Part shown: in pieces, positions 46,855 through 55,025 of the stretch
Numbering within the stretch: the stretch's first letter is position 1
Layout of the letters: each line of letters begins with the position of its first letter
Assembly (NCBI RefSeq): GCF_013177695.1
Contig: NZ_WOEY01000037.1
Coordinates: 62,001 to 126,000 of the forward strand
DNA from: Paraburkholderia solitsugae
GTDB lineage: Bacteria; Pseudomonadota; Gammaproteobacteria; Burkholderiales; Burkholderiaceae
Direction of reading: 5' to 3'
Length of the DNA: 64,000 nucleotides
The notes under the pieces: model-generated
Databases searched by the model: none
The model's input: the letters and a program-made list of their open reading frames with translations, nothing else
What the model was told of the DNA's origin: nothing
Translations under genes and position numbers: made by a program

Positions 46855-47203
46855 ACCGGTCGCCGGTCATGCGCGTGCAAAGGCCGCCATGCTGCGAAGC
46901 TCCGCGCAGATTTTTGCGGCGCTCGGCGACGAAACGCGCCTGCGTCTGATCGCTGTGTTGTGCGCGGGCAGTGCGATGTCGATCGCTCAGTTGACCGCTG
47001 GAACGGAAATCACGCGGCAGTCGGTCACGCAGCATTTGCAGGTGCTCGCCAATGCGGGCCTGGTGCGCGACGTCAAGGTGGGCCGTGAACGCTTATGGGC
47101 GTTCGAACCGGCGCACCTCGACGAAGCGCGGCGCGCGCTCGAAGCGATCTCGCAGCAGTGGGATCAGGCGTTGCTGAGGTTGAAGGCGGCGGTAGAGGGC
47201 TAA
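46838..47203 (+). CDS. ArsR-family transcriptional regulator
   Basis: A 121-residue winged-helix regulator: LRSSAQIFAALGDETRLRLIAVL, then MSIAQLTAGTEITRQSVTQHLQVLANAGLVRDVKVGRERLWAFEPAHLDEARRAL across residues about 20-100. The metal-binding CVC motif of ArsR/SmtB is absent, fitting the non-metal (SdpR-like) subgroup usually paired with AHSA1 proteins. It probably represses its own operon through the dyad at 46347. Confidence 0.91.
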   Translation: MSQRDKPVAGHARAKAAMLRSSAQIFAALGDETRLRLIAVLCAGSAMSIAQLTAGTEITRQSVTQHLQVLANAGLVRDVKVGRERLWAFEPAHLDEARRALEAISQQWDQALLRLKAAVEG

Positions 47204-47236
47204 GAGGCGATCTTGACCCCATGCGTTTTTTGCGGG

Positions 47237-48145
47237 TCAGCCGGGGTTGCCGAAACCCTCGCGAAATGCATTGAATGTGGACTCGATGAAGGCAGGCGTT
47301 GGCCCGAACAACCTGGCACGGTGTCCCATCATGTGTTCGAGAATGCGCGGATAATCCTCGCCGAACGCCAACACCTGCGCGATCAGTTTGCCGGTTTGCG
47401 GCGAGGCGATCGCCGCGGTGTCGCGACCCAGCAGCGCGGCGCCCGCGAGCTCCAACTGATGGTCATAGTGTTCGACGAGCTCGTAATTTTCGTCGTAAAG
47501 ACGTGCCTGGTTGCCAGCCGCGGCATAGTGCGCAAGTAGAAACAGCAAATCCGTTGCGTCCTTTCTATCGGATGCGTGACGGTCATGCCATGCGACGATT
47601 TTCAGCATCGCCAGGCCCGGCAGCGACCCGACGGGGACAGCCAGGTCCGTTGCTATCCGCACCGTGATGGCTCCGTTCAGCGCTTCGGCGAAACCCGCCA
47701 CGTTCATTCTGATCGCGTGATCCGGCGGCCAGGCGATTTCTTTCGCTGCCGGCTTACCTGAATGATCATCCTTGGCCGCATCGTTCTCCACACCGCCGAA
47801 GGGAACAATGTCGAGCCACATCAACTCGTCGCTGCCGGGGTCGCGATAGTACAGCCGGTGCGCCTCACTACGTTGCTCGAAAGCACCACCGGCGATCAGC
47901 GCCGCCTTGAGCGCGGCATGGCCCGTCCAGCTTTCTACGCTGACGCCGATATCGACGTCGGCGGTTGCACGCGTGGCCTCGATGCCGTGTACGTGCGTCA
48001 GCATGATGTCGCGCGCGGTTGCGCCTCCAACGAACCACTCGACGTTCGAGGCGTCTGCCGTTTCAGCGACATGCCGTAACAGTTCGACGACTAGTGCGGG
48101 CAGTGGCCGGCTGACGGGAAGATCAAGTGGAGAGGTATTGCTCAC
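47237..48145 (-). CDS. AbiEii-like nucleotidyltransferase (type IV toxin candidate)
   Basis: A 302-residue protein with a nucleotidyltransferase core: WFVGGATARDIMLTH, then ATADVDIGV, where the two Asp bind metal. LPGLAMLKIVAWHDRHASDRKDATDLLFLL is the typical second half of AbiEii/AbiGii-type enzymes. AbiEii is the GTP-binding toxin of AbiE phage-resistance systems. It overlaps the gene upstream on the same strand by 23 bases, as in type IV toxin-antitoxin pairs. Toxicity has not been shown for this one. Composition is similar to its neighbours. Confidence 0.8.
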   Translation of the reverse strand: MSNTSPLDLPVSRPLPALVVELLRHVAETADASNVEWFVGGATARDIMLTHVHGIEATRATADVDIGVSVESWTGHAALKAALIAGGAFEQRSEAHRLYYRDPGSDELMWLDIVPFGGVENDAAKDDHSGKPAAKEIAWPPDHAIRMNVAGFAEALNGAITVRIATDLAVPVGSLPGLAMLKIVAWHDRHASDRKDATDLLFLLAHYAAAGNQARLYDENYELVEHYDHQLELAGAALLGRDTAAIASPQTGKLIAQVLAFGEDYPRILEHMMGHRARLFGPTPAFIESTFNAFREGFGNPG

Positions 48146-49172
48146 GTAGCATCCGGGCTGTTTCGATGTTGCGAGAGTCGCCTGTTGCGATCAGGTCGGC
48201 ATAGATGAGTACGGGGTGCACGACCGATGACGGCAGGTCCGGCGCCCCGGCGGGCGGCAGTGGCGTAACAGCTGGAATCGGCATAGTCAGCACCTCCACC
48301 TCGCCGTCCGGATCGAGCCGCAGGCGAGCGTCGATCAGCCATTTACGCGGTATTGCCTGTTCACAATAAAGCGTCACGGTTGCCGGCTTGAGATAGCCGG
48401 TGAGGAGCGCTGCGGCTACTTCACCGCCGAACTGGCATTGCTCGCTGTTCGGATCGATGTTGCGCCACCATGCCGGATCTTCGGCCCGGTAGCGATTGAC
48501 CAGCAACTGGTTGCGAAGGCGGGAAGGGTACAGTGCGGCCCATTCGTCGAGCAGTCGAGCCGTGTCGTCCAGGACGTAACCCTCTTTACGCTGAACGATA
48601 TCGCCGCGCTCAAGGAGGTCGCGAAACGTTGACTGTGCGGTGCCGAGACTGACCCCCGCCCGTTGTGCGATGGCGCGTTGGCCCGCATTGATGAGCACCC
48701 GGTCGCAAAGCAGGGCCAGTACCACCTTCATACCCCGGGTGGTCCAGGCGCGGTCTTTAATACGGCTCGCCATGCCAGTACGCTTCCCACCGGAGATCAT
48801 GATCAGGTTGCCGTCGTTTTGCATGACGGCGTTACCGGACATATCCAGCGCATCAAGGCCTAGTTCCCGGCAATGTCGAAGCAGATTAGGCGACAGATAG
48901 GGCGTGACGACCACGAACGGATCGTCGGCGCGGATGTGAGCCGTGGATTTGATCGCGGCCAGCGTGGCGAAACGGTCGACGTTGTCCACCAGCAGTACGG
49001 GTCGCGACCAGCTCCTATCCGGCGACGCCTGGAACTGTATTTTCGCTGCATAGTGGGCGCGATGCGGCGGCCGAAGGATTCTGGTGGCCACGCCTGTTGC
49101 AGCGGAAAAGGCGGCGGCGGCGGCCTGAACCGTCGGGTCGGGCACGAACGGCGGCGGGGATTTGCGTGGCAT
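48123..49172 (-). CDS. AbiEi-like antitoxin and transcriptional regulator
   Basis: A 349-residue protein starting MPRKSPPPFVPDP at 49172, where GGTGG lies just upstream; the frame is open further 5' but crosses the repeat region. A central winged helix (LINAGQRAIAQRAGVSLGTAQSTFRDLLERGDI) and the C-terminal region (WRNIDPNSEQCQFGGEVAAALLTGYLKPATVTLYCEQ) match the AbiEi antitoxin/regulator family. It is predicted to neutralise the nucleotidyltransferase and to repress the operon by binding the direct repeats just upstream. Confidence 0.8.
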   Translation of the reverse strand: MPRKSPPPFVPDPTVQAAAAAFSAATGVATRILRPPHRAHYAAKIQFQASPDRSWSRPVLLVDNVDRFATLAAIKSTAHIRADDPFVVVTPYLSPNLLRHCRELGLDALDMSGNAVMQNDGNLIMISGGKRTGMASRIKDRAWTTRGMKVVLALLCDRVLINAGQRAIAQRAGVSLGTAQSTFRDLLERGDIVQRKEGYVLDDTARLLDEWAALYPSRLRNQLLVNRYRAEDPAWWRNIDPNSEQCQFGGEVAAALLTGYLKPATVTLYCEQAIPRKWLIDARLRLDPDGEVEVLTMPIPAVTPLPPAGAPDLPSSVVHPVLIYADLIATGDSRNIETARMLREQYLST

Positions 49173-49196
49173 GGTCCACCCTTGTTCAATTTTTAT

Positions 49197-49307
49197 GAGT
49201 GTATACGTAACGTGAACAGCCTGCAAAATTGAACGCCGACGTGGCGGTTCAGAATCGTTCAGAAAATCAGAGTGTATACGGAACGTGAACATCAAAAAAA
49301 ATTGAAC
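49197..49307. promoter_or_regulatory. Two 38-base direct repeats upstream of the AbiE-like operon
   Basis: A box with core GTATACGNAACGTGAACA preceded by GAGT starts at 49197 and at 49270 (21 of 22 bases the same). Each is followed, 28 bases from its start, by AAAATTGAAC (49225-49234 and 49298-49307). Repeat starts are 73 bases apart, seven helical turns. An inverted copy of the second box, GTTCAATTTT, lies at 49184-49193, next to the antitoxin start. This is a likely AbiEi operator. Confidence 0.72.
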
Positions 49308-49362
49308 ACTCGGGGGTTGGAGCCGTTGACGACGCGACTCCGGCCCTTCAACCCGCGAATCC

Positions 49363-50520
49363 TCAGAACTTGTGCCGCAGCGCAACCCGCGCGACGACCT
49401 GATTTCCCGTTGACGACGGCGCCTGCACGCCCGGAATGAACGCGTTGTCGAGAATCGAATGGGTCGAATCGCCCGCGACCTTCTGGTATTCGCCCTGCAC
49501 GTAAACGTCCGTGCGCTTCGTCAGGTTGTAATCCGCCATCAAACCGACCGAGTGAATCTTCGGCTTCACGCTACCGGTCGACGCATCGTAGTTCTCCATC
49601 GTGTACACATACTGCGCGCCGATAAAGAAGGCCGGCGTGAACTGGTACTTGCCGTTCACTTCGAAGTTCTGGTACTTGAGCGTATTCAACCTGACGCCGG
49701 ATGCCGCCAGCGGGATGCCGATATAGCCGTTGCCAGTCGGATCCTTATAGTTGGAGTTGGTGTAAGCAAAACCGGCGGTCGCCGCACCGAACGTGTAGTT
49801 GATGCCGCCGCCGAACACCCGCATGCGCCCGGCGATGAAGCTCGCGTCGTTCGCGGTGATCGCGCCGGTGGAACCCGCGCCCGGATTGTTCGCCTGCAGG
49901 TACGCGGCGGCAATCAGCAGCCCGCCGTTCGCATATTGGCCGCCGAAGCTATAGGCGCGGTTGTTCGCGAAGTTCGTGTCGTTGCTGAAGCTGTATACGC
50001 CACCGAACTTGAAGCCGGCGATCTCCGGGCTCGCGTACTTCACGCTGTTGCCAAGCCGGAACGAGTTGTCCGTGTTGTCGTTGTCGTACGGATGCGCGAA
50101 CAGGTAGCCGGCCCAGTTGCCGTTGGCGGTGGTCTGCGCGAGGTAGTCGACTACCGAGTCGTACTGGCGCCCGAGCGTGACCGTGCCGAACCGGCCGTCG
50201 CTCAAGCCCACGTAAGCCTGGCGGCCGAACATGCGGCCGCCCTGGCCGAGCCGTCCCGAGCTCACGTCGAAGCCGTTTTCCAGCTGGAACACCGCCTTCA
50301 TGCCGCCGCCCAAATCCTCCGAACCCTTCATGCCCCAGCGGCTGCCTTGCGCATAGCCGCTCGCCATTTCCCAGACCGCGCCGCGCCCGGCGTTGTTGGT
50401 GTAGTCGATGCCCTCATCGAGCACGCCGTACAGGGTCACGCTGCTTTGTGCGAAGCCCGATGGGGCTGCCAGCGAGGTGAGTGCGCTGAGTGCTGCGGTG
50501 GCGATGACATTCTTTTTCAT
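49363..50520 (-). CDS. Gram-negative outer-membrane porin (OmpC-like)
   Basis: A 385-residue porin of the Burkholderia/Neisseria type 4 family. The ATG at 50520 has GGAG six bases upstream. It gives a signal peptide MKKNVIATAALSALTSLAAP ending SGFAQ, then the mature SSVTLYGVLDEGIDYTNN. Diagnostic segments are GSEDLGGGMKAVFQLENGFD, FGRQAYVGLSDGRFGTVTLGRQYD, and the C-terminal VALRHKF ending in Phe, the outer-membrane assembly signal. It forms a trimeric diffusion pore. It is divergent from the aldehyde dehydrogenase and may serve uptake for the adjacent catabolic genes. Confidence 0.95.
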   Translation of the reverse strand: MKKNVIATAALSALTSLAAPSGFAQSSVTLYGVLDEGIDYTNNAGRGAVWEMASGYAQGSRWGMKGSEDLGGGMKAVFQLENGFDVSSGRLGQGGRMFGRQAYVGLSDGRFGTVTLGRQYDSVVDYLAQTTANGNWAGYLFAHPYDNDNTDNSFRLGNSVKYASPEIAGFKFGGVYSFSNDTNFANNRAYSFGGQYANGGLLIAAAYLQANNPGAGSTGAITANDASFIAGRMRVFGGGINYTFGAATAGFAYTNSNYKDPTGNGYIGIPLAASGVRLNTLKYQNFEVNGKYQFTPAFFIGAQYVYTMENYDASTGSVKPKIHSVGLMADYNLTKRTDVYVQGEYQKVAGDSTHSILDNAFIPGVQAPSSTGNQVVARVALRHKF

Positions 50521-50804
50521 TGTGAACTCCAAACGTTGGTCATGAACGGCCCAGGTGGTTCGAAACGGGGTTCGAACGTCTCAAAGGCCGCTGCTATTTG
50601 GCAAAGCCCGGATTCTGCTATTCGAGATGGGAATCGCGTATGAGGCACATCCCTGGATAAACGTGATTTTTTCGAATGTTTGTCCCGCGAATTATTCGCT
50701 TGTGGTGCGCCGTGCCGGAGAGAAAAATTCCGCTCATGCACCTTTGGCATGAAAGCGATAGCCGAAGGTAATGCGCCACTGCACCAGGTTTTTCAGGAGA
50801 CGAG

Positions 50805-52229
50805 ATGCGACTCGATCGGAATTTTGCTAACGGCTGCTTTATCGACGCGGCAAGCGACGAGCTCATCGCCGTCACCAACCCGGCCACCGAAGCTGTGATT
50901 GCCCACGTCACGGGCGCCACCCCGGCTGAGGCCATCGCCGCGGTCGACGCCGCCGCAGCCGCCCAGAAGGGCTGGCGCAAGCTGCCCTCGGCCGAGCGCG
51001 CGGTCTATCTGCACAAGCTTGCCGACGCGCTCACCGAATGCGCGCCCGCCATCGGCGCGGCGCTTGCGCTGGAGTCGGGTAAGAGCGTTGCCGACGCCAC
51101 CAACGAAGCGATCTACGCCGGCCAGATCACCCGTTACCACGCCGAATGGGCACGCCGCATCGAAGGCGAGGTGATCCCGAGCGACACACCCGACGAAAAC
51201 CTCGTCCTGCATCGTGAGCCGATCGGCGTGGTCGCATGCCTGATCCCGTTCAATTACCCGGTCTATACGTTCATGCGCAAGGTCGCGCCGGCTCTGATCG
51301 CCGGCAACACCGTGGTGGTGCGCCCGAGCAACAACACGCCGACCTCCGCGTTCGAGATCGCGAGAGCGGTTGAGAAGGCAGGGCTGCCGGCCGGTGTCGT
51401 GAACATTCTCGCGATGAATCATGCAACCGCCGAGGCGCTTTGCACGCACCCCAAGGTGGGCATGATCACCCTGACCGGCAGTGTCGGCGCGGGCCGCAAG
51501 GTGCTCGAATACTGCAAGGCGAACATCGCCAAGCCGTCGCTCGAGCTAGGCGGCAAGACGCCCGCGATCATCGAGGCGGATGCCGATCTGGAGAAAGCCG
51601 CGCGCGACCTGGTCGCGTCGAAGACCACGCACTGCGGCCAGTTGTGCACGGCGATCGAACGCGTCTATGTGCAGGAAAGCGTGCATGACCGTTTCGTCGC
51701 GCTGCTGAAGAAGCACATGAGCGCGGTGGAAAGCGGCGATCGCAGCGAACAGCCGGCGCTGATGGGCCCGCTCGTCAACGACGCGTCGCGCCAGTCGATT
51801 CACGGCATGGTCGAGCGCGCGATTGCGGCAGGCGCTACGCTGGAAACCGGCGGCAGGCTGCCGCAAGGCAAGGGCTTCTTCTATCCGGCCACGTTGCTGT
51901 CGAACTGCCGTCAGGACATGGAAATCATCCAGGAAGAAACCTTCGGTCCGATCATGCCGGTCGTCAAGTACCGCACGCTCGACGAAGCACTAGAGATGGC
52001 CAATGACCATCAGTTTGGTTTGTCGTCGGTGCTCTATACCGAGAACTACCGCAGCGCGATGAAGATCGCCAACGGCATCGAGGCAGGCGAGTTGTATGTG
52101 AACCGCACACCGGCCGATCCGTATCAAGGTTTCCACGCAGGCTGGAAGCGTTCCGGTCTCGGCGGCGACGACGGCAAGCACGGCATGCTCGAATTCACGC
52201 AGACCCGTCTCGTGGTCATGAAGTACTGA
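50805..52229 (+). CDS. Lactaldehyde/glycolaldehyde-type aldehyde dehydrogenase (AldA-like)
   Basis: A 474-residue NAD-dependent aldehyde dehydrogenase. It has the cofactor motif VVVRPSNNTPTSA, the general base Glu in LELGGKTP, the nucleophile Cys281 in GQLCTAIERVYV, and the C-terminal GFHAGWKRSGLGGDDGKHGM, which is very like E. coli AldA. It oxidises short hydroxy-aldehydes to acids. Following genes encode an MFS carrier, an enolase-superfamily protein and a GMC oxidoreductase, so it may finish a pathway for an alcohol or acid sugar. The true substrate is unknown. Confidence 0.9.
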   Translation: MRLDRNFANGCFIDAASDELIAVTNPATEAVIAHVTGATPAEAIAAVDAAAAAQKGWRKLPSAERAVYLHKLADALTECAPAIGAALALESGKSVADATNEAIYAGQITRYHAEWARRIEGEVIPSDTPDENLVLHREPIGVVACLIPFNYPVYTFMRKVAPALIAGNTVVVRPSNNTPTSAFEIARAVEKAGLPAGVVNILAMNHATAEALCTHPKVGMITLTGSVGAGRKVLEYCKANIAKPSLELGGKTPAIIEADADLEKAARDLVASKTTHCGQLCTAIERVYVQESVHDRFVALLKKHMSAVESGDRSEQPALMGPLVNDASRQSIHGMVERAIAAGATLETGGRLPQGKGFFYPATLLSNCRQDMEIIQEETFGPIMPVVKYRTLDEALEMANDHQFGLSSVLYTENYRSAMKIANGIEAGELYVNRTPADPYQGFHAGWKRSGLGGDDGKHGMLEFTQTRLVVMKY

Positions 52230-52342
52230 AGCTGAAAACGGCGCGTGCCGCGCGATTCGGAGTAGACGGCACGCGTCGCCTTAAAACCCGCAGAAACGCA
52301 GCAAACCGCTGCACTTATAAAAAAATTTGGAGATCCGACAGA

Positions 52343-52354
52343 CCGGTCGACCGG
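52343..52354. promoter_or_regulatory. Palindrome just upstream of MFS gene
   Basis: CCGGTCGACCGG is a perfect 12-base palindrome 26 bases before the GTG start, close to the ribosome site. It could be an operator, but palindromes of this GC content arise by chance in this genome. Confidence 0.3.
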
Positions 52355-52379
52355 CGCTGTATCTCTCAGGAGCGTTCCC

Positions 52380-53702
52380 GTGTCATCTCAATCCGTTCAA
52401 ACCACCGCTTCGCACGCCGCGAGCGAAGCAGAAGCCGCGCTGCAAAACAGCAAAGCTCAACGCTACGTCCAGCTCATGTTACTGGTGCTGGCGGCCGGCG
52501 CGATTTACCCGATTCTGTATCTGCGGCAGGTTTATCAGCCGACGATGCTCGAAGTGTTCCACATTACCGATAGTCAACTCGGCTATCTGTATTCGTCGCT
52601 CGGCACGATCTTTCTGCTGAGTTACTTGCCGAGCGGCTGGCTCGCCGACCGGATCGCACCGCGCCTGTTGATCTGCTTTTCCCTGATCGCAACCGGCGTG
52701 CTCGGTCTGTGGTATTCGACTGCGCCGTCTTTTCAGATGTTGATGCTGATCTTCGGCGGCTGGGGGCTGTCGACCGGTTTGACGTTCTGGGCCGCGGTGA
52801 TCAAGCGCGTGACGATGATCGCCGGCACGCACGAGCAGGGCCGCTTCTTCGGTTTGCTGGACGGCGGACGCGGCTTGATCGAAGCCATGCTCGCGACCAT
52901 CGCGATCTCGCTGTTCGCGTGGTTCACGCAGACCAAAGGCGAGCCGGTTGCGGCCGGTTTCAGGCTGGTCGTCTACATGTACGCGTTCATTTGTATTGCA
53001 CTTGGCGTGGTGCTCGCGCTCGTCAAAGACCCGCAAGGCGCTAAAGATGCCGCCGCCAATCGTGCCGCGAAGAAACGCAGCAACGCGCTGGTCGATCTGA
53101 AAACGCTCGCGTCGATTCCCGAGTTGTGGCTGGTTGCGGCGATTGTGTTCTGCGGCTACCAGGTGTTCTGGGCGACGTACAGCTTCTCAGCGTATCTGCA
53201 TGAAGGTGAGATCGGTTTGACCGTGGTGATGGCCGGCACGATTACCACGCTCAAGCTGTGGATGCGGCCGATCGGCGGCATTGGCGGCGGTTTTCTCGGC
53301 GACCGTTATTCCAAGGTCTCCGTTCTGGTGATCGCGCTCTTTCTCGCCGCACTGTCGCTGCTGGGTCTGATGGCGGCGCCGCGTATCTCGAGCCACGTGC
53401 TGTTGGTGTTCCTCGTGCTCTTCATCGGCATTCTGACTTATGCGATTCGCGGTCTGTACTGGTCGCTGCTGGATCGCTGCAATATTCCGGTCGAAACGAT
53501 GGGCCTCGCCATTGGCCTGATTTCCGTACTCGGCTATTCGCCCGACGTGTTCCTGCCGTTGATCAACGGCTATCTGACGCAGAACTTCCCGGGTGTCTTT
53601 GGTTACCAGCTTTACTTCGGCTATGTGGCCGGAATGGCGGCGCTCGGCGGCTTTGCCGGCTTGGCGCTGAGAAACATGCTCAATAGGAAAGGGGTTGCGT
53701 AA
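52380..53702 (+). CDS. MFS transporter, sugar-acid/organophosphate porter type
   Basis: A 440-residue major facilitator with about twelve hydrophobic segments. The GTG start has AGGAG seven bases upstream. After a polar N-terminus, LMLLVLAAGAIYPILYLRQ begins helix 1, and LSYLPSGWLADRIAPR is the MFS loop 2-3 signature. It resembles the YihN/OPA-like carriers. It stops directly before the next gene (stop and ATG within one base), so the two are cotranscribed and its substrate is probably that of the enolase-superfamily enzyme. Confidence 0.87.
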   Translation: MSSQSVQTTASHAASEAEAALQNSKAQRYVQLMLLVLAAGAIYPILYLRQVYQPTMLEVFHITDSQLGYLYSSLGTIFLLSYLPSGWLADRIAPRLLICFSLIATGVLGLWYSTAPSFQMLMLIFGGWGLSTGLTFWAAVIKRVTMIAGTHEQGRFFGLLDGGRGLIEAMLATIAISLFAWFTQTKGEPVAAGFRLVVYMYAFICIALGVVLALVKDPQGAKDAAANRAAKKRSNALVDLKTLASIPELWLVAAIVFCGYQVFWATYSFSAYLHEGEIGLTVVMAGTITTLKLWMRPIGGIGGGFLGDRYSKVSVLVIALFLAALSLLGLMAAPRISSHVLLVFLVLFIGILTYAIRGLYWSLLDRCNIPVETMGLAIGLISVLGYSPDVFLPLINGYLTQNFPGVFGYQLYFGYVAGMAALGGFAGLALRNMLNRKGVA

Positions 53703-54920
53703 ATGAAAGTCGTCTCGCTCGAAACGCATATCGTCGCCGTACCGCCGCCGCACGTGGGCGGCATGTACTGGATCTTCGTCAAGCTCAAGACCGATTGCGG
53801 TATTGAAGGCGTTGGCGAAATCTATTCGGCGACGTTTCATCCGAAGGCGATGACTCACATCATCGACGATGTATTCGGCCGCTATCTGCTCGATAAAGAT
53901 CCGCACCATATCGAGCGGCTCTGGCGCGAAGCGTATTCGAGCGGCTTCACGCAACGCCCCGATCTGACGATGATGGGCGTGGTCAGCGGGCTGGAAATGG
54001 CGTGCTGGGACATCATCGGCAAGGCAGCGAACAAGCCGGTGTACGAACTGCTCGGCGGCATGGTGAACCAGCGTCTGCGCTCGTACACGTATCTGTATCC
54101 GAAGAACAGCCGCGGCGAATACGACTACGACGATCCCGATCTTGCCGCTGAATGCGCCGCTGAAAACGTCAAGCGTGGTTTTACTGCGGTGAAGTTCGAT
54201 CCGGCCGGGCCGTACACGGCTTACTCGGGTCATCAACTGTCGATGGAAGTGCTCGACCGTTGCGAGACTTTCTGCCGCCGCGTGCGCGAAGCGGTCGGCA
54301 GCAAGGCCGATCTGCTGTTCGGCACGCATGGGCAGATGGTGCCGTCGTCAGCGATCAGGCTGGCCAAGCGCCTTGAAAAATACGATCCGCTGTGGTTTGA
54401 AGAACCGGTGCCGCCGGGGCAGGAAGGCGCGATGGCGCAAGTCGCGCAGCACACGAGTATTCCAATTGCCGCGGGCGAGCGTCTGACCACCAAGTATGAA
54501 TTTTTCAAGCTGCTCGAAGCGGGCGCGGCGTCGATTCTGCAATTGAACGTGGCGCGCGTGGGTGGCCTGCTCGAAGCGAAGAAAGTCGCGGCGATCGCCG
54601 AGGTGTATTACGCGCAGATCGCACCGCATCTGTACAACGGGCCGATCGGCGCGGCTGCCAGCATTCAACTCGCAACCTGCACGCCGAACTTCCTGATTCA
54701 GGAAAGCATCGGCACGTGGGATGGCTTCCATGCGGCCGTGTTGAAGAAGCCGATCCAATGGGAAGACGGCTACATCATTCCTTCGCAGGAACCGGGCTTG
54801 GGCGTGGAGTTGAACATGGACGTCGTCAGGCAGCACACGCCGTACACCGGCGAGCGTCTACATCTGCAAATGGCCGCGCTTCCCGCCGACGTGAAAGATC
54901 TCGCGCCGGCCAAGGGTTGA
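53703..54920 (+). CDS. Mandelate racemase/muconate lactonizing enzyme family protein with an altered metal site
   Basis: A 405-residue enolase-superfamily protein, with the capping domain at residues 1-125 (GIEGVGEIYSATFHP) and a TIM barrel after it. Lys164-x-Asp166, Glu233, Glu259 in AAGERL and His309 in APHLYNGP match acid-sugar dehydratases such as D-galactonate dehydratase. At the slot of the first metal-binding Asp, exactly 26 residues before Glu233, there is Gly207 in FGTHGQ, while His209 is kept. This may alter metal binding or indicate another subgroup. It probably dehydrates an acid sugar brought in by the neighbouring carrier. Confidence 0.88.
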   Translation: MKVVSLETHIVAVPPPHVGGMYWIFVKLKTDCGIEGVGEIYSATFHPKAMTHIIDDVFGRYLLDKDPHHIERLWREAYSSGFTQRPDLTMMGVVSGLEMACWDIIGKAANKPVYELLGGMVNQRLRSYTYLYPKNSRGEYDYDDPDLAAECAAENVKRGFTAVKFDPAGPYTAYSGHQLSMEVLDRCETFCRRVREAVGSKADLLFGTHGQMVPSSAIRLAKRLEKYDPLWFEEPVPPGQEGAMAQVAQHTSIPIAAGERLTTKYEFFKLLEAGAASILQLNVARVGGLLEAKKVAAIAEVYYAQIAPHLYNGPIGAAASIQLATCTPNFLIQESIGTWDGFHAAVLKKPIQWEDGYIIPSQEPGLGVELNMDVVRQHTPYTGERLHLQMAALPADVKDLAPAKG

Positions 54921-54986
54921 ACCTGCTGAGTTGAACCTGCGGGTTTCAACCTGTGGGTTTCGAACTGCGGGTTTTAACCTGTTTTA
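54917..54986. repeat. Five tandem 14-base repeats
   Basis: Units starting at 54917, 54931, 54945, 54959 and 54973 share the form TTSAACCTGYGGGT, the first two beginning TTGAACCTGC. The first unit includes the stop codon of the upstream gene. The array fills most of the 105-base gap before the GMC oxidoreductase gene. Units decay from left to right. No function is evident. Confidence 0.8.
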
Positions 54987-55025
54987 CGCATTCAATGGAT
55001 TGGGCGCCGTTTGGCGACATAGAGC

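Noticed and set aside
50555..50752. 65-codon frame between the porin and aldehyde dehydrogenase
   Set aside because: No ribosome site, no recognisable protein, and it occupies the divergent promoter region.
54917..54986. Possible CRISPR array
   Set aside because: Units are 14 bases, directly adjacent and without spacers.
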